Below are positions 10,294-17,646 of a stretch of 64,000 nucleotides of DNA, piece by piece. Made by a program: the position numbers and the translations under genes. Numbering within the stretch: position 1 is the first letter of the stretch; every line of letters begins with the position of its first letter. Origin of the DNA: Pedococcus cremeus (lineage in GTDB: Bacteria; Actinomycetota; Actinomycetes; Actinomycetales; Dermatophilaceae); the NCBI RefSeq assembly GCF_900111375.1, contig NZ_FOHB01000005.1, positions 248,001 to 312,000 on the forward strand, written 5' to 3'. The notes under the pieces are model-generated. The model saw only the letters and a program-made list of their open reading frames with translations. It was not told where the DNA came from and did not search any database.

Positions 10294-11315
10294 GCCTTGA
10301 CCTTCCTGATCCACTGGTCGACCGCGACGGCCACGATGACGAGGATGCCGGTCGCGAGGACGCGCCACTGCTGGTCGACGCCCATCTGGGAGAGCCCGAA
10401 CTGCAGCGTCTGCACGATGAGCGCACCGATCGCGGTGCCGATGAGCCGGCCGCGTCCGCCGAAGAGGCTGGTGCCCCCGATGACGACCGCGGTGATGCTC
10501 TGGAGGTTGGCGTCGGGGACGGCGTTGGGCGTCGCCGCACCCGCACGACCGATGAGGACCCACGCCGCCAGGCCGTAGATGAACCCGGCGAGCGTGTAGA
10601 CCGCGAGGAGGACGCGCTTGCTGGCCACACCGGAGAGGCGGGCCGACTCCCGGTCGTCGCCGACGGCATACACGTAGCGGCCCCAGGCCGTCTGGGCCAG
10701 CACGAATCCCACGACGAGGTAGATGAGGATCACCACGACGATGCCCCAGGTCAGGCTGATCCCGAACAGGCTGAAGCCGTCACCGAGGAAGTTGAGCAGG
10801 TCAGGCAGGTGGTTGGCCTGGATGCTCTCACCGCCGGAGTAGAGCAGCGCGATCGCGGTGAAGATGCTCAGCGTGCCCAGCGTGACGATGAAGGGCGGCA
10901 GGTTGATGCGGGTCACGAGGAACCCGTTGAGGGCGCCCGCCGCCGTGGCGAGCACGATGCCGATGAGCAGCGCCAAGATGCCCGGCATGCCGCCGTCCCG
11001 CGAGAGGGAGGCCATCACCATCATCGACAGCACCATGATCGCGCCGACCGAGAGGTCGATGCCGGCGGTCAGGATGACGAGGGTCTGCCCCACCGCCAGC
11101 GCCGCCACCACCGCAGTCTGCTGGAGCAGGATGCCCATCGAGTTGGCGGTGAGGAAGGTCGGCGTGGCGATGAAGAACGCCAGGAAGGCGACGAACAGCA
11201 GGAAGAGCGGGCTCAGCCAGGGCCTTCCGTGCAACTGGTGCTGTACGCGCTGCAGGGGCGAGTGCTGCCGCCGAGCGAACTCGGCGGCAGCCGCGGACGT
11301 GGTCGTCGCTGCCAT
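10290..11315 (-). CDS. ABC sugar importer permease (RbsC/FrcC-like)
   Basis: A 341-residue membrane protein with about eight to ten hydrophobic segments. It has the family features LTAGIDLSVGAIM and VIGGTSLFGGRG(R)LIGT, the latter being the coupling loop that contacts the ATPase. The gene starts five bases after the stop of the substrate-binding lipoprotein gene and ends overlapping the ATPase gene. It is probably a homodimeric pore in the cytoplasmic membrane. Confidence 0.9.
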
Positions 11316-11320
11316 CGGAC

Positions 11321-12454
11321 TCAGTTGCCCCAGCAGAGCTCGGCGCCCTTGGCGGAGTCGATGCTCTTGACACCGTCCACGGGCTTGTCGGTCACCAGCG
11401 CGACACCGGTGTTCTTGAAGTCGAGGCCGGGGTCAGGGGTCGGCTTGGCCCCACCGCGGGCGACCTGGGCGATCGCCTCCATGCCAAGGGTGGCCATCTT
11501 GAGCGGGTACTGCTGCGCCGTGGCCCCGATGACACCGCTCTTGACGCTGGCGACGCCCGCACAGCCGCCGTCGACCGACACGATCGTCGCGGTCTTGCCG
11601 GCCGCCTTCAGCGCCGCATTCGCGCCGACCGCCGTGGGCTCGTTGATGGTGTAGACGAGGTTGATGTTCGGGTTCTTCGCGAGGCACTTCTCCATCGCGG
11701 TGCGCCCGCCGTCCTCGGCACCGTTGCCGGCCTCGTTGCAGACGATGGTGTAGTCGCCGCCCTTGCCGCCGGTGTACTTGCCGGTCTTGGCCTCGTCGCC
11801 GTTCTTCTTCGGGTCGTTCACCGGGATGCCCATGCCTTCGAGGAAGCCCTGGTCACGGTTGTAGTCGACCGAGACGATCTTGTCGTTGAACAGGTCGAGC
11901 AGGGCGATGACCGCCGGCTTGCCCGCCATGGTCGCCGCCGCCCACTGGCCGTCGAGCTTGCCGGCCTCACGGTTGTCGGTCGCGAACGTGATGTCGACGG
12001 TGTTGGCCGGGTCGGGCGGGGTGTCGAGGGCGATGACGTAGAGCCCCGCGTCGCGGGCCTTCTTGATGGCGGCGTTGACGCCGGTGCTCATCGGGGTGAT
12101 CAGGATGCCCTTGTCGCCGCGGGCGATGGAGTCCTCGATCGCGGTGATCTGGCCCTGGTCGTCACCCTCCTGCTTGCCGGAGGCGACGGTCAGCTTGACG
12201 TTGTTCTTGGACGCGTCGGCCTTGGCGCCCTTCTGCATGGCGACGAAGAAGGGGTTCGTCGAGTCCTTGGTGATGAGGGCGACGCCGACCGTCTTCTGCC
12301 CCCCGCTGCTTCCACCGGTGTCGGAGGAGGAGCTGCGGTTGCATGCGGCGAGGCCGAAGGCCGCCGAGAAGGCCGCGACGGCGGCGATGGAGGCGCGGAC
12401 GGTGCGGCGTCCGGCTGCCGCTCCGGTAGAGCCCGGGCGCTGGGTGGAAGTCAT
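11321..12454 (-). CDS. Sugar-binding lipoprotein of the ABC importer (RbsB/FrcB-like)
   Basis: A 377-residue periplasmic-binding-protein-like lipoprotein. Residues 1-37 form a lipoprotein signal peptide with lipobox GLAAC (Cys38), followed by a Ser-rich linker. The mature part has the type 1 fold pattern (VGVALITKDSTNPFF, ILITPMSTGVNAAIKKA, DVALD-like ligand region, VSVDGGCAG). It is the first gene of the operon, so it should be the most abundant product. Its promoter (TTGACG, 18 bases, TATACA) and a perfect 12-base palindromic operator at the predicted transcription start indicate control by the divergent LacI protein. Confidence 0.9.
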   Translation of the reverse strand: MTSTQRPGSTGAAAGRRTVRASIAAVAAFSAAFGLAACNRSSSSDTGGSSGGQKTVGVALITKDSTNPFFVAMQKGAKADASKNNVKLTVASGKQEGDDQGQITAIEDSIARGDKGILITPMSTGVNAAIKKARDAGLYVIALDTPPDPANTVDITFATDNREAGKLDGQWAAATMAGKPAVIALLDLFNDKIVSVDYNRDQGFLEGMGIPVNDPKKNGDEAKTGKYTGGKGGDYTIVCNEAGNGAEDGGRTAMEKCLAKNPNINLVYTINEPTAVGANAALKAAGKTATIVSVDGGCAGVASVKSGVIGATAQQYPLKMATLGMEAIAQVARGGAKPTPDPGLDFKNTGVALVTDKPVDGVKSIDSAKGAELCWGN

Positions 12455-12489
12455 CAGTGACCCACTTTCTGAGGGATGACCCTCTCGGC

Positions 12490-12501
12490 GACAACGTTGT
12501 C
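12490..12501. promoter_or_regulatory. LacI-family operator O1 (GACAACGTTGTC)
   Basis: A perfect 12-base palindrome with the central CG typical of LacI-family operators. It sits just downstream of the TATACA box for the ABC operon, at the predicted transcription start, where a bound repressor would block initiation. A one-mismatch second copy lies 79 bases away at the start of the regulator gene. Confidence 0.75.
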
Positions 12502-12509
12502 AAGCATCT

Positions 12510-12539
12510 TGTATAGGGGTCCTCTTGGCACAGCGTCAA
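12510..12539 (-). promoter_or_regulatory. Promoter of the sugar ABC operon
   Basis: On the minus strand: TTGACG (12534-12539), an 18-base spacer, then TATACA (12510-12515). It is a near-consensus housekeeping promoter for this GC content. The predicted start, near 12503, gives a leader of about 50 bases and falls next to operator O1. Confidence 0.65.
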
Positions 12540-12553
12540 GAGTCCTGTACAAA
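12525..12553 (+). promoter_or_regulatory. Promoter of the lacI-type regulator gene (leaderless)
   Basis: TTGGCA (12525-12530), a 17-base spacer and TACAAA (12548-12553). The predicted start coincides with the GTG at 12561, so the message is probably leaderless. The two divergent promoters overlap between the twin operators. Confidence 0.6.
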
Positions 12554-12560
12554 TCGAGGC

Positions 12561-13607
12561 GTGAAATTGACATCGTTGTCACCCGGCCAGTCCGCCCGCC
12601 GGCCGCGGGCGACCATGCGGGACGTCGCCGCGCTGGCCGGCGTCAGCCTGAAGACGGTGTCGCGAGTGGTGAACAACGAGGCGGGCGTCTCCACCGACGT
12701 GCGCACCCGGGTGGAGCGGGCGATCGGCCAGCTCGGCTACCAGCACAACCTGGCCGCGAGCACCCTGCGGCGCAGCGACGGGCGCAGCAACACCGTCGGC
12801 GTGCTGCTGCAGGACGTGAGCAACAGCTTCTCCGCGGGCATGCTGCGGGCCCTCGAGGACGCCGCCCGCGAGCGCGACGTGGCCATCCTCGCCTCCAGCC
12901 TCGACGAGGAGCCCGACCGCGAGCACTCGCTGGTGGGCAGCCTGATCCGTCGGCGGGTCGACGGCCTGGTCATGATGCCGACGACCCAGCGGCAGGACTA
13001 CCTCGCCGACGAGCTCCGCAGCGGGCTGCCGGTCGTCTTCGTCGACCGCGGGCCGAAGGGGGTCGACGCGGACTCCGTCGTGGTCGACAACCGTGCGGGC
13101 GCGCTGCTCGCCACGACCCACATGCTCGAGCACGGGCACCGGCGCATCGCCTACCTCGGCGACCTCAACCGCATCAGCACGGCCGCGGCACGACGGGCGG
13201 GGTACCGCCAGGCGCACAAGGACGCCGGCGTGCCGCTCGACCCGGCTCTCGAGGTGGGTGACCTGCGGGGTGACACCGATGCCCGCGAGGCGATGGACCG
13301 CCTGCTCGACCTCGACGACCCTCCCACGGCGGTCTTCGCGGCCCGCAACTCACTCGCCATCGGGGCCGTGCAGAGCCTGCGGGCGCGCGGCCTCGCGCAC
13401 CGCGTGGCGCTCGTGGGCTTCGACGACTTCCCCCTGGCCGACCTGCTCGACCCACCCCTGACCGTGGTGCGCCAGGACGTGCGGCGGATCGGCACGGAGG
13501 TGGCCCGGCTGCTCTTCGCGCGCATCGACGGCGACGACGCACCGCCCCGGCACGTCGTCATCGAGCCGGTCCTCGTGGTGCGCGGCTCAGGCGAGATCGC
13601 TCCCTGA
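12561..13607 (+). CDS. LacI-family transcriptional repressor of the adjacent sugar importer
   Basis: 348 residues from the GTG at 12561, chosen because a TACAAA box ends seven bases upstream; a TTG at 12525 lies inside the -35 box. The HTH is ATMRDVAALAGVSLKTVSRVVN (about residues 17-38), followed by the hinge LAASTLRRS and a sugar-binding core (VGVLLQDVSNSFS, VDGLVMMPT, AVFAARNSLAIGAVQSL, VALVGFDDFPLADLLDPPLTVV). Gene order and the twin palindromes indicate repression of the importer and autoregulation, with the imported sugar as inducer. Confidence 0.92.
   Translation: MKLTSLSPGQSARRPRATMRDVAALAGVSLKTVSRVVNNEAGVSTDVRTRVERAIGQLGYQHNLAASTLRRSDGRSNTVGVLLQDVSNSFSAGMLRALEDAARERDVAILASSLDEEPDREHSLVGSLIRRRVDGLVMMPTTQRQDYLADELRSGLPVVFVDRGPKGVDADSVVVDNRAGALLATTHMLEHGHRRIAYLGDLNRISTAAARRAGYRQAHKDAGVPLDPALEVGDLRGDTDAREAMDRLLDLDDPPTAVFAARNSLAIGAVQSLRARGLAHRVALVGFDDFPLADLLDPPLTVVRQDVRRIGTEVARLLFARIDGDDAPPRHVVIEPVLVVRGSGEIAP
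12569..12580. promoter_or_regulatory. LacI-family operator O2 (GACATCGTTGTC)
   Basis: Differs from O1 at one position and overlaps codons 3-7 of the repressor gene, about nine bases after the predicted start. O1 and O2 are 79 bases apart, between seven and eight helical turns, so looping by a tetramer is conceivable. Confidence 0.65.
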
Positions 13608-13756
13608 GGCCGCGGCCTGACGGCGCTGCGACGCCAGCGGGCGCACCGACGTGCCACAGGCCGGCAGAAGCCCCGGCCCCGTTGCCGCAGAACGGTATGC
13701 CGCGTGGTCGCGGCGTCGTGCCGGCCGCCGGAAGGCCCCCACCACGGCTCGGGCGT

Positions 13757-14233
13757 TCATGTCGTCGTCGCGTCGTCGTCGTGGTCGTCGCCGTCGTCGC
13801 CCGGCACGCCGGGGACCTGCCCGCCCGGGACGCCCTGCTGGTTCAGCTGGCCCTGCTGACCCTGCTGACCCTGCCCGTTCTGCCCGGGGAACCGGCCCCC
13901 GCCGGGCAGCTGGCCCCCGCCGGGGAACCCGCGGCCGCCCTGGTCGGTCTGGGAGGACCCCGCCGGCAGGACCGCCGAGGCTGCGACAGCACCCACGGAG
14001 GCGAAGCCGATGGCGAGAGCCGCGGCGATGGCGGTCTTCCTGCCCGACCAGACCGGAGGTGCGACGGCAGGGGCTGACCCGGGCGGGGCCGAGCCTGCCG
14101 GCACCCCTTCCGCATGCCCGGGCACCGCCGGGCGGGACTGCGGGTCGACCGTCGGGAGGGTGGTGGTGCGGGCCCACGGGATCTCGGCGGTCTCGTCGGG
14201 CCCTGGCGGAGTGGAGCGCTGGTCGTTGTCCAT
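13757..14233 (-). CDS. Single-pass membrane protein with Gly/Gln/Pro- and Asp-rich tail
   Basis: 158 residues, no family recognised. Residues 1-60 are hydrophilic and Pro-rich, one membrane segment (KTAIAAALAIGFASVGAVAA) follows at about 66-86, then a low-complexity tail (QGGRGFPGGGQLPGGG, QNGQGQQGQQ) ends in an acidic DDGDDHDDDATTT, a possible cation-binding end. It is divergent from the response-regulator gene across a 141-base region holding three phased repeats, so it is a plausible target of that regulator. Similar GGRG/FGGPGG low-complexity stretches occur in the mannosyltransferase encoded nearby. Confidence 0.65.
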   Translation of the reverse strand: MDNDQRSTPPGPDETAEIPWARTTTLPTVDPQSRPAVPGHAEGVPAGSAPPGSAPAVAPPVWSGRKTAIAAALAIGFASVGAVAASAVLPAGSSQTDQGGRGFPGGGQLPGGGRFPGQNGQGQQGQQGQLNQQGVPGGQVPGVPGDDGDDHDDDATTT

Positions 14234-14302
14234 GTCGCCGAGCGTGGGCAGCGAACCTGTGCCGGCGCTGTGGTGCCGGTATCGAGTGGCTGGGGCCTGC
14301 CA

Positions 14303-14330
14303 CCACAGACCGCTCACAGGATTCACACAG
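14303..14330. promoter_or_regulatory. Three 11-base-phased NCACAG repeats, probable response-regulator site
   Basis: CCACAG (14303-14308), TCACAG (14314-14319) and ACACAG (14325-14330) are spaced exactly 11 bases apart on one helical face, as in OmpR/PhoB-type direct-repeat sites. They lie 45-72 bases upstream of the response-regulator start and between two divergent genes. Confidence 0.55.
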
Positions 14331-14374
14331 GCAAAACACCTCGCTCTCCCAGCCCTGTGCAGTGTGCTGTGCCC

Positions 14375-15115
14375 ATGAGCATGCAGAACCCTGCGGCCAC
14401 CCCGGCCCGCCTCCAGCGTTTCGACGGGTCCCCTGTCCGCGTCCTCGTCGTCGACGACGAACGCAACCTCACCGAGCTCCTCAGCATGGCGCTGCGGTAC
14501 GAGGGCTGGGACGTGCGCACGGCGAGCACCGGCAACGCAGCGGTCCGGGCGGCCAAGGAGTTCGAGCCCGACGCGGTGGCGCTCGACATGATGCTCCCCG
14601 ACTTCGACGGGCTCGAGGTGCTCCGCCGGATGCGAGCGCACAGCCCGAACATCCCGGTGCTCTTCCTGACCGCCAAGGACGCCGTCGAGGACCGGGTCGC
14701 CGGGCTCACCGCCGGAGGCGACGACTACGTCACCAAGCCGTTCAGCCTCGAGGAGGTCGTGGCCAGACTGCGGGCCCTCATGCGGCGCACCGCGGTCATG
14801 GCCGAGGAGTCGTCCTCGATGCTCGTCGTCGGTGACCTGACCATGGACGAGGACAGCCACGAGGTCTCCCGTGGCGGTGACCCGATCCAGCTCACCGCCA
14901 CCGAGTTCGAGCTGCTGCGCTACCTCATGCGCAACCCCAAGCGGGTCCTGTCCAAGGCGCAGATCCTCGACCGGGTCTGGAACTACGACTTCGGCGGCCA
15001 GGCCAACGTCGTCGAGCTCTACATCTCCTACCTGCGCAAGAAGATCGACGCCGGTCGCGAGCCGATGATCCACACCATGCGCGGGGTCGGCTACGTGCTC
15101 AAGCCGACGTCGTGA
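14375..15115 (+). CDS. OmpR/PhoB-family response regulator
   Basis: 246 residues. The receiver domain has acidic DDE near 27-29, phospho-acceptor Asp71 in LDMMLPD and KPF near 121. The winged-helix DNA-binding domain (LTATEFELLRYLM ... VVELYISYLRKKID ... TMRGVGYVLK) fills the C-terminus. The ATG at 14375 is chosen because the longer frame adds a non-homologous leader. The kinase gene overlaps it by four bases (GTGA). Candidate targets are the divergent membrane-protein gene and the downstream glycosyltransferases, by proximity only. Confidence 0.93.
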   Translation: MSMQNPAATPARLQRFDGSPVRVLVVDDERNLTELLSMALRYEGWDVRTASTGNAAVRAAKEFEPDAVALDMMLPDFDGLEVLRRMRAHSPNIPVLFLTAKDAVEDRVAGLTAGGDDYVTKPFSLEEVVARLRALMRRTAVMAEESSSMLVVGDLTMDEDSHEVSRGGDPIQLTATEFELLRYLMRNPKRVLSKAQILDRVWNYDFGGQANVVELYISYLRKKIDAGREPMIHTMRGVGYVLKPTS

Positions 15116-16581
15116 GCCCGACCCACCTCTCGGAGCGGCTGCACCCCTCACGGTGGCGGCTGAGCACCAAGCTGGTCGCCTCCATGGTGGCCCTGTTCGT
15201 GGCGGTGACCCTGCTGACGGCCAGCCTCACGGTCGTGCTGCTCAGGAGCTTCCTCATGACGCAGCTCGACCAGAACGTCAGGGCGTCGGCGATGCGCATC
15301 GAACCGCACCCGCGCGACGAGGGCGATGACGGCCGACTTCCCGAGCGCCGGCCCGGTGGCGGTGAGTCCTTCGTGACGCTGGTCGTGGACGACTCCGGCA
15401 AGGTCTACGACAACTACGTCGCCTACGAGAGCAACACCACCCAGCTGACGACCGGGCAGGTCCAGCGGATCGACGCGGCGCAGCTCGGGCCGGCACCGAA
15501 GACCGTCAACCTCGGTGGGGACCTGGGGTCCTTCCGGCTGGTGGGCATGCGAGACCGCAGCGGGTTGACCGTCGTGACGGGACAGCCGCTTTCGACGGTC
15601 AACGAGACCGTGGCCCAGCTCGCCACGGTCGTCATCGGCGGCACGGTCATCGGGCTGGTCGTCATGGGGGCCGGCGGTGCCTGGCTGGTGCGCCGCAACC
15701 TCGCGCCGCTCCAGCGGGTCGCCCACACGGCCACCAAGGTCTCCCGCCTCAAGCTCGACTCCGGCGACGTCGCCCTGGCCGAGCGGGTCCCGGAGGGCGA
15801 CACCGACCCCCGCACGGAGGTGGGGCAGGTCGGCCTCGCGCTGAACAGCATGCTCGACAACGTCGACAGTGCGCTGCAGGCCCGTCACGAGAGCGAGACG
15901 CGGGTCCGGCAGTTCGTGGCGGACGCCTCCCACGAGCTGCGGACGCCGTTGGCGTCCATCCGCGGGTATGCCGAGCTGTCCCGTCGCGAGCCCGAGCCGG
16001 TGCCACCGTCGGTCACCCACGCCCTGGCACGGGTGGAGTCGGAGGCGACCCGGATGAGCGCCCTCGTCGACGACCTGCTCCTGCTCGCCCGCCTCGACGC
16101 CGGGCGACCACTCGAGCGCCAGCCGGTCGACCTGACCATGCTGGCCGTCGACGCCGTGTCCGACGCCCGCGCCGCGGCACCCGACCGGCAGTGGCGGCTT
16201 GACCTGCCCGAGGAGCCGGTGGAGGTGACCGGCGACGCGCACCGCCTGCACCAGGTCGTGGCCAACCTGCTCGCCAACGCGCGCACCCACACCCCGGCCG
16301 GGACGACCGTCACCACCACCGTGCGCCAGGAGGACGGCGGCGTGCGCATCGCCGTCCACGACGACGGCCCCGGCGTGCCAGCGGCCCTGCAGCCCAACGT
16401 CTTCGAGCGGTTCACCCGCGGGGACGACTCCCGGTACCGCAGCCAGGTGAACGGGAGCGGCAACGGCAGCACCGGCCTCGGCCTGAGCATCGTCGCCGCG
16501 GTCACCCATGCTCACGGCGGGCGCGTCGAGCTGGTGAGCCGGCCGGGCGACACCACCTTCGCCGTCACCCTGCCTGCCTGA
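15112..16581 (+). CDS. Sensor histidine kinase paired with the upstream response regulator
   Basis: 489 residues from a GTG overlapping the regulator stop. One membrane helix at about 22-45, an extracytoplasmic sensor of about 130 residues, and a second helix at about 165-190 (VVIGGTVIGLVVMGAGGAWLV) come first. They are followed by HAMP, HisKA with the phospho-His in VADASHELRTPLASIRGY (about 274), and an HATPase domain with N-box LLANARTHTP, DDGPGVP and GLGLSIV. The sensor part is not from a family I recognise. Forms a classical two-component pair. Confidence 0.93.
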   Translation: MSPTHLSERLHPSRWRLSTKLVASMVALFVAVTLLTASLTVVLLRSFLMTQLDQNVRASAMRIEPHPRDEGDDGRLPERRPGGGESFVTLVVDDSGKVYDNYVAYESNTTQLTTGQVQRIDAAQLGPAPKTVNLGGDLGSFRLVGMRDRSGLTVVTGQPLSTVNETVAQLATVVIGGTVIGLVVMGAGGAWLVRRNLAPLQRVAHTATKVSRLKLDSGDVALAERVPEGDTDPRTEVGQVGLALNSMLDNVDSALQARHESETRVRQFVADASHELRTPLASIRGYAELSRREPEPVPPSVTHALARVESEATRMSALVDDLLLLARLDAGRPLERQPVDLTMLAVDAVSDARAAAPDRQWRLDLPEEPVEVTGDAHRLHQVVANLLANARTHTPAGTTVTTTVRQEDGGVRIAVHDDGPGVPAALQPNVFERFTRGDDSRYRSQVNGSGNGSTGLGLSIVAAVTHAHGGRVELVSRPGDTTFAVTLPA

Positions 16582-16651
16582 CGCGGCATACCGTCCTCGC
16601 CCGCCACCCACCTGCCACCACGGTCCACCGCGCACGCCTAGGGTGTGCGGC

Positions 16652-17566
16652 ATGAGCCGCCCGTGCCGCGTCGGAGTCCAGCTGCCCGAGGTCGAGCGAC
16701 CGGTGGGCTGGCCGGAGCTGTTCTCGATGGCGCGGACCGCCGAGGCTGCGGCCCTGGACTCGCTGTGGCTCGGCGACCACCTGCTCTACGACCTCCCCGG
16801 CGGCATCACACGCGGCCCCTGGGAGGTGTGGACCTCCCTGGCCGCCATCGCCGCCGTGACCTCGCGCATCGAGATCGGCCCGCTCGTCGCCTCGACCGGC
16901 TTCCACACCCCGGCGATGCTGGCCAAGCAGGCGGCCACCGTCGACGCCATCTCCGGTGGGCGGCTGGTGCTCGGGCTCGGCGCCGGCTGGAACGAGCGGG
17001 AGTACCGGGCCTTCGGCCACCCCTTCGACCGACGGGTCTCCCGCTTCGAGGAGGCGTTCACCGTCATCCGCACGCTGCTGCGGGAGGGGCGGGTCGACTT
17101 CCACGGCCGGTTCTACGACGTCGACGACTGCGTGCTCGACCCCATGCCGGTGCGGCCGGGCGGCCCGCCGCTCATGCTCGGCTCGGTCGGCCCGCGCATG
17201 CTGGGCATCGGACTCCCCCACGTGGACGCCTGGAACGTGTGGTGGAGCGACTACGGCAACAGCGCCGCCGGTTTCGGCGAGCTGCGGGAGCGGGTCGAGG
17301 AGGCTGCTGCCGCAGCCGGTCGGGGGCCCGGCGAGGTCGCGGCCACGGCAGCGGTGCTGGTGCAGCTGCCCGACGGCGGCGGGCGCCTCATGGGTGAGAC
17401 CTACAACCGCCCCGTCGCACCCGTGGTCGGCACACCGCAGGCCATCGCCGAGCACGTCCACGCGATGGCCCAGGCGGGGGCGAGCCACGTGCAGCTGGTG
17501 CTCGACCCCATCACCGAGCAGTCGATCGAGGTGGTGGGCGAGGCGGTGGTGCTGCTCGACGCGTGA
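16652..17566 (+). CDS. LLM-class (luciferase-like) flavin/F420-dependent oxidoreductase
   Basis: 304 residues with the bacterial-luciferase TIM-barrel pattern: VGVQLPE, a WLGDHL motif, IEIGPLVASTGFHTPAMLAKQAATVDAISGGRLVLGLGAGW and a C-terminal VVGTPQAIAEHV. The RLVLGLGAGWNEREY segment is typical of F420- or FMN-dependent members. TAGGGT ends seven bases before the ATG, suggesting a leaderless message. The substrate cannot be told from sequence; the genes on either side belong to other processes. Confidence 0.85.
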   Translation: MSRPCRVGVQLPEVERPVGWPELFSMARTAEAAALDSLWLGDHLLYDLPGGITRGPWEVWTSLAAIAAVTSRIEIGPLVASTGFHTPAMLAKQAATVDAISGGRLVLGLGAGWNEREYRAFGHPFDRRVSRFEEAFTVIRTLLREGRVDFHGRFYDVDDCVLDPMPVRPGGPPLMLGSVGPRMLGIGLPHVDAWNVWWSDYGNSAAGFGELRERVEEAAAAAGRGPGEVAATAAVLVQLPDGGGRLMGETYNRPVAPVVGTPQAIAEHVHAMAQAGASHVQLVLDPITEQSIEVVGEAVVLLDA

Positions 17567-17646
17567 GCTTCTAACCCCTCGGAGGACACCGGCGCACCTC
17601 AGCCACGTCACAGGAGGCGCACAGTGGTGGCCCCGAGCGTGGAGGC

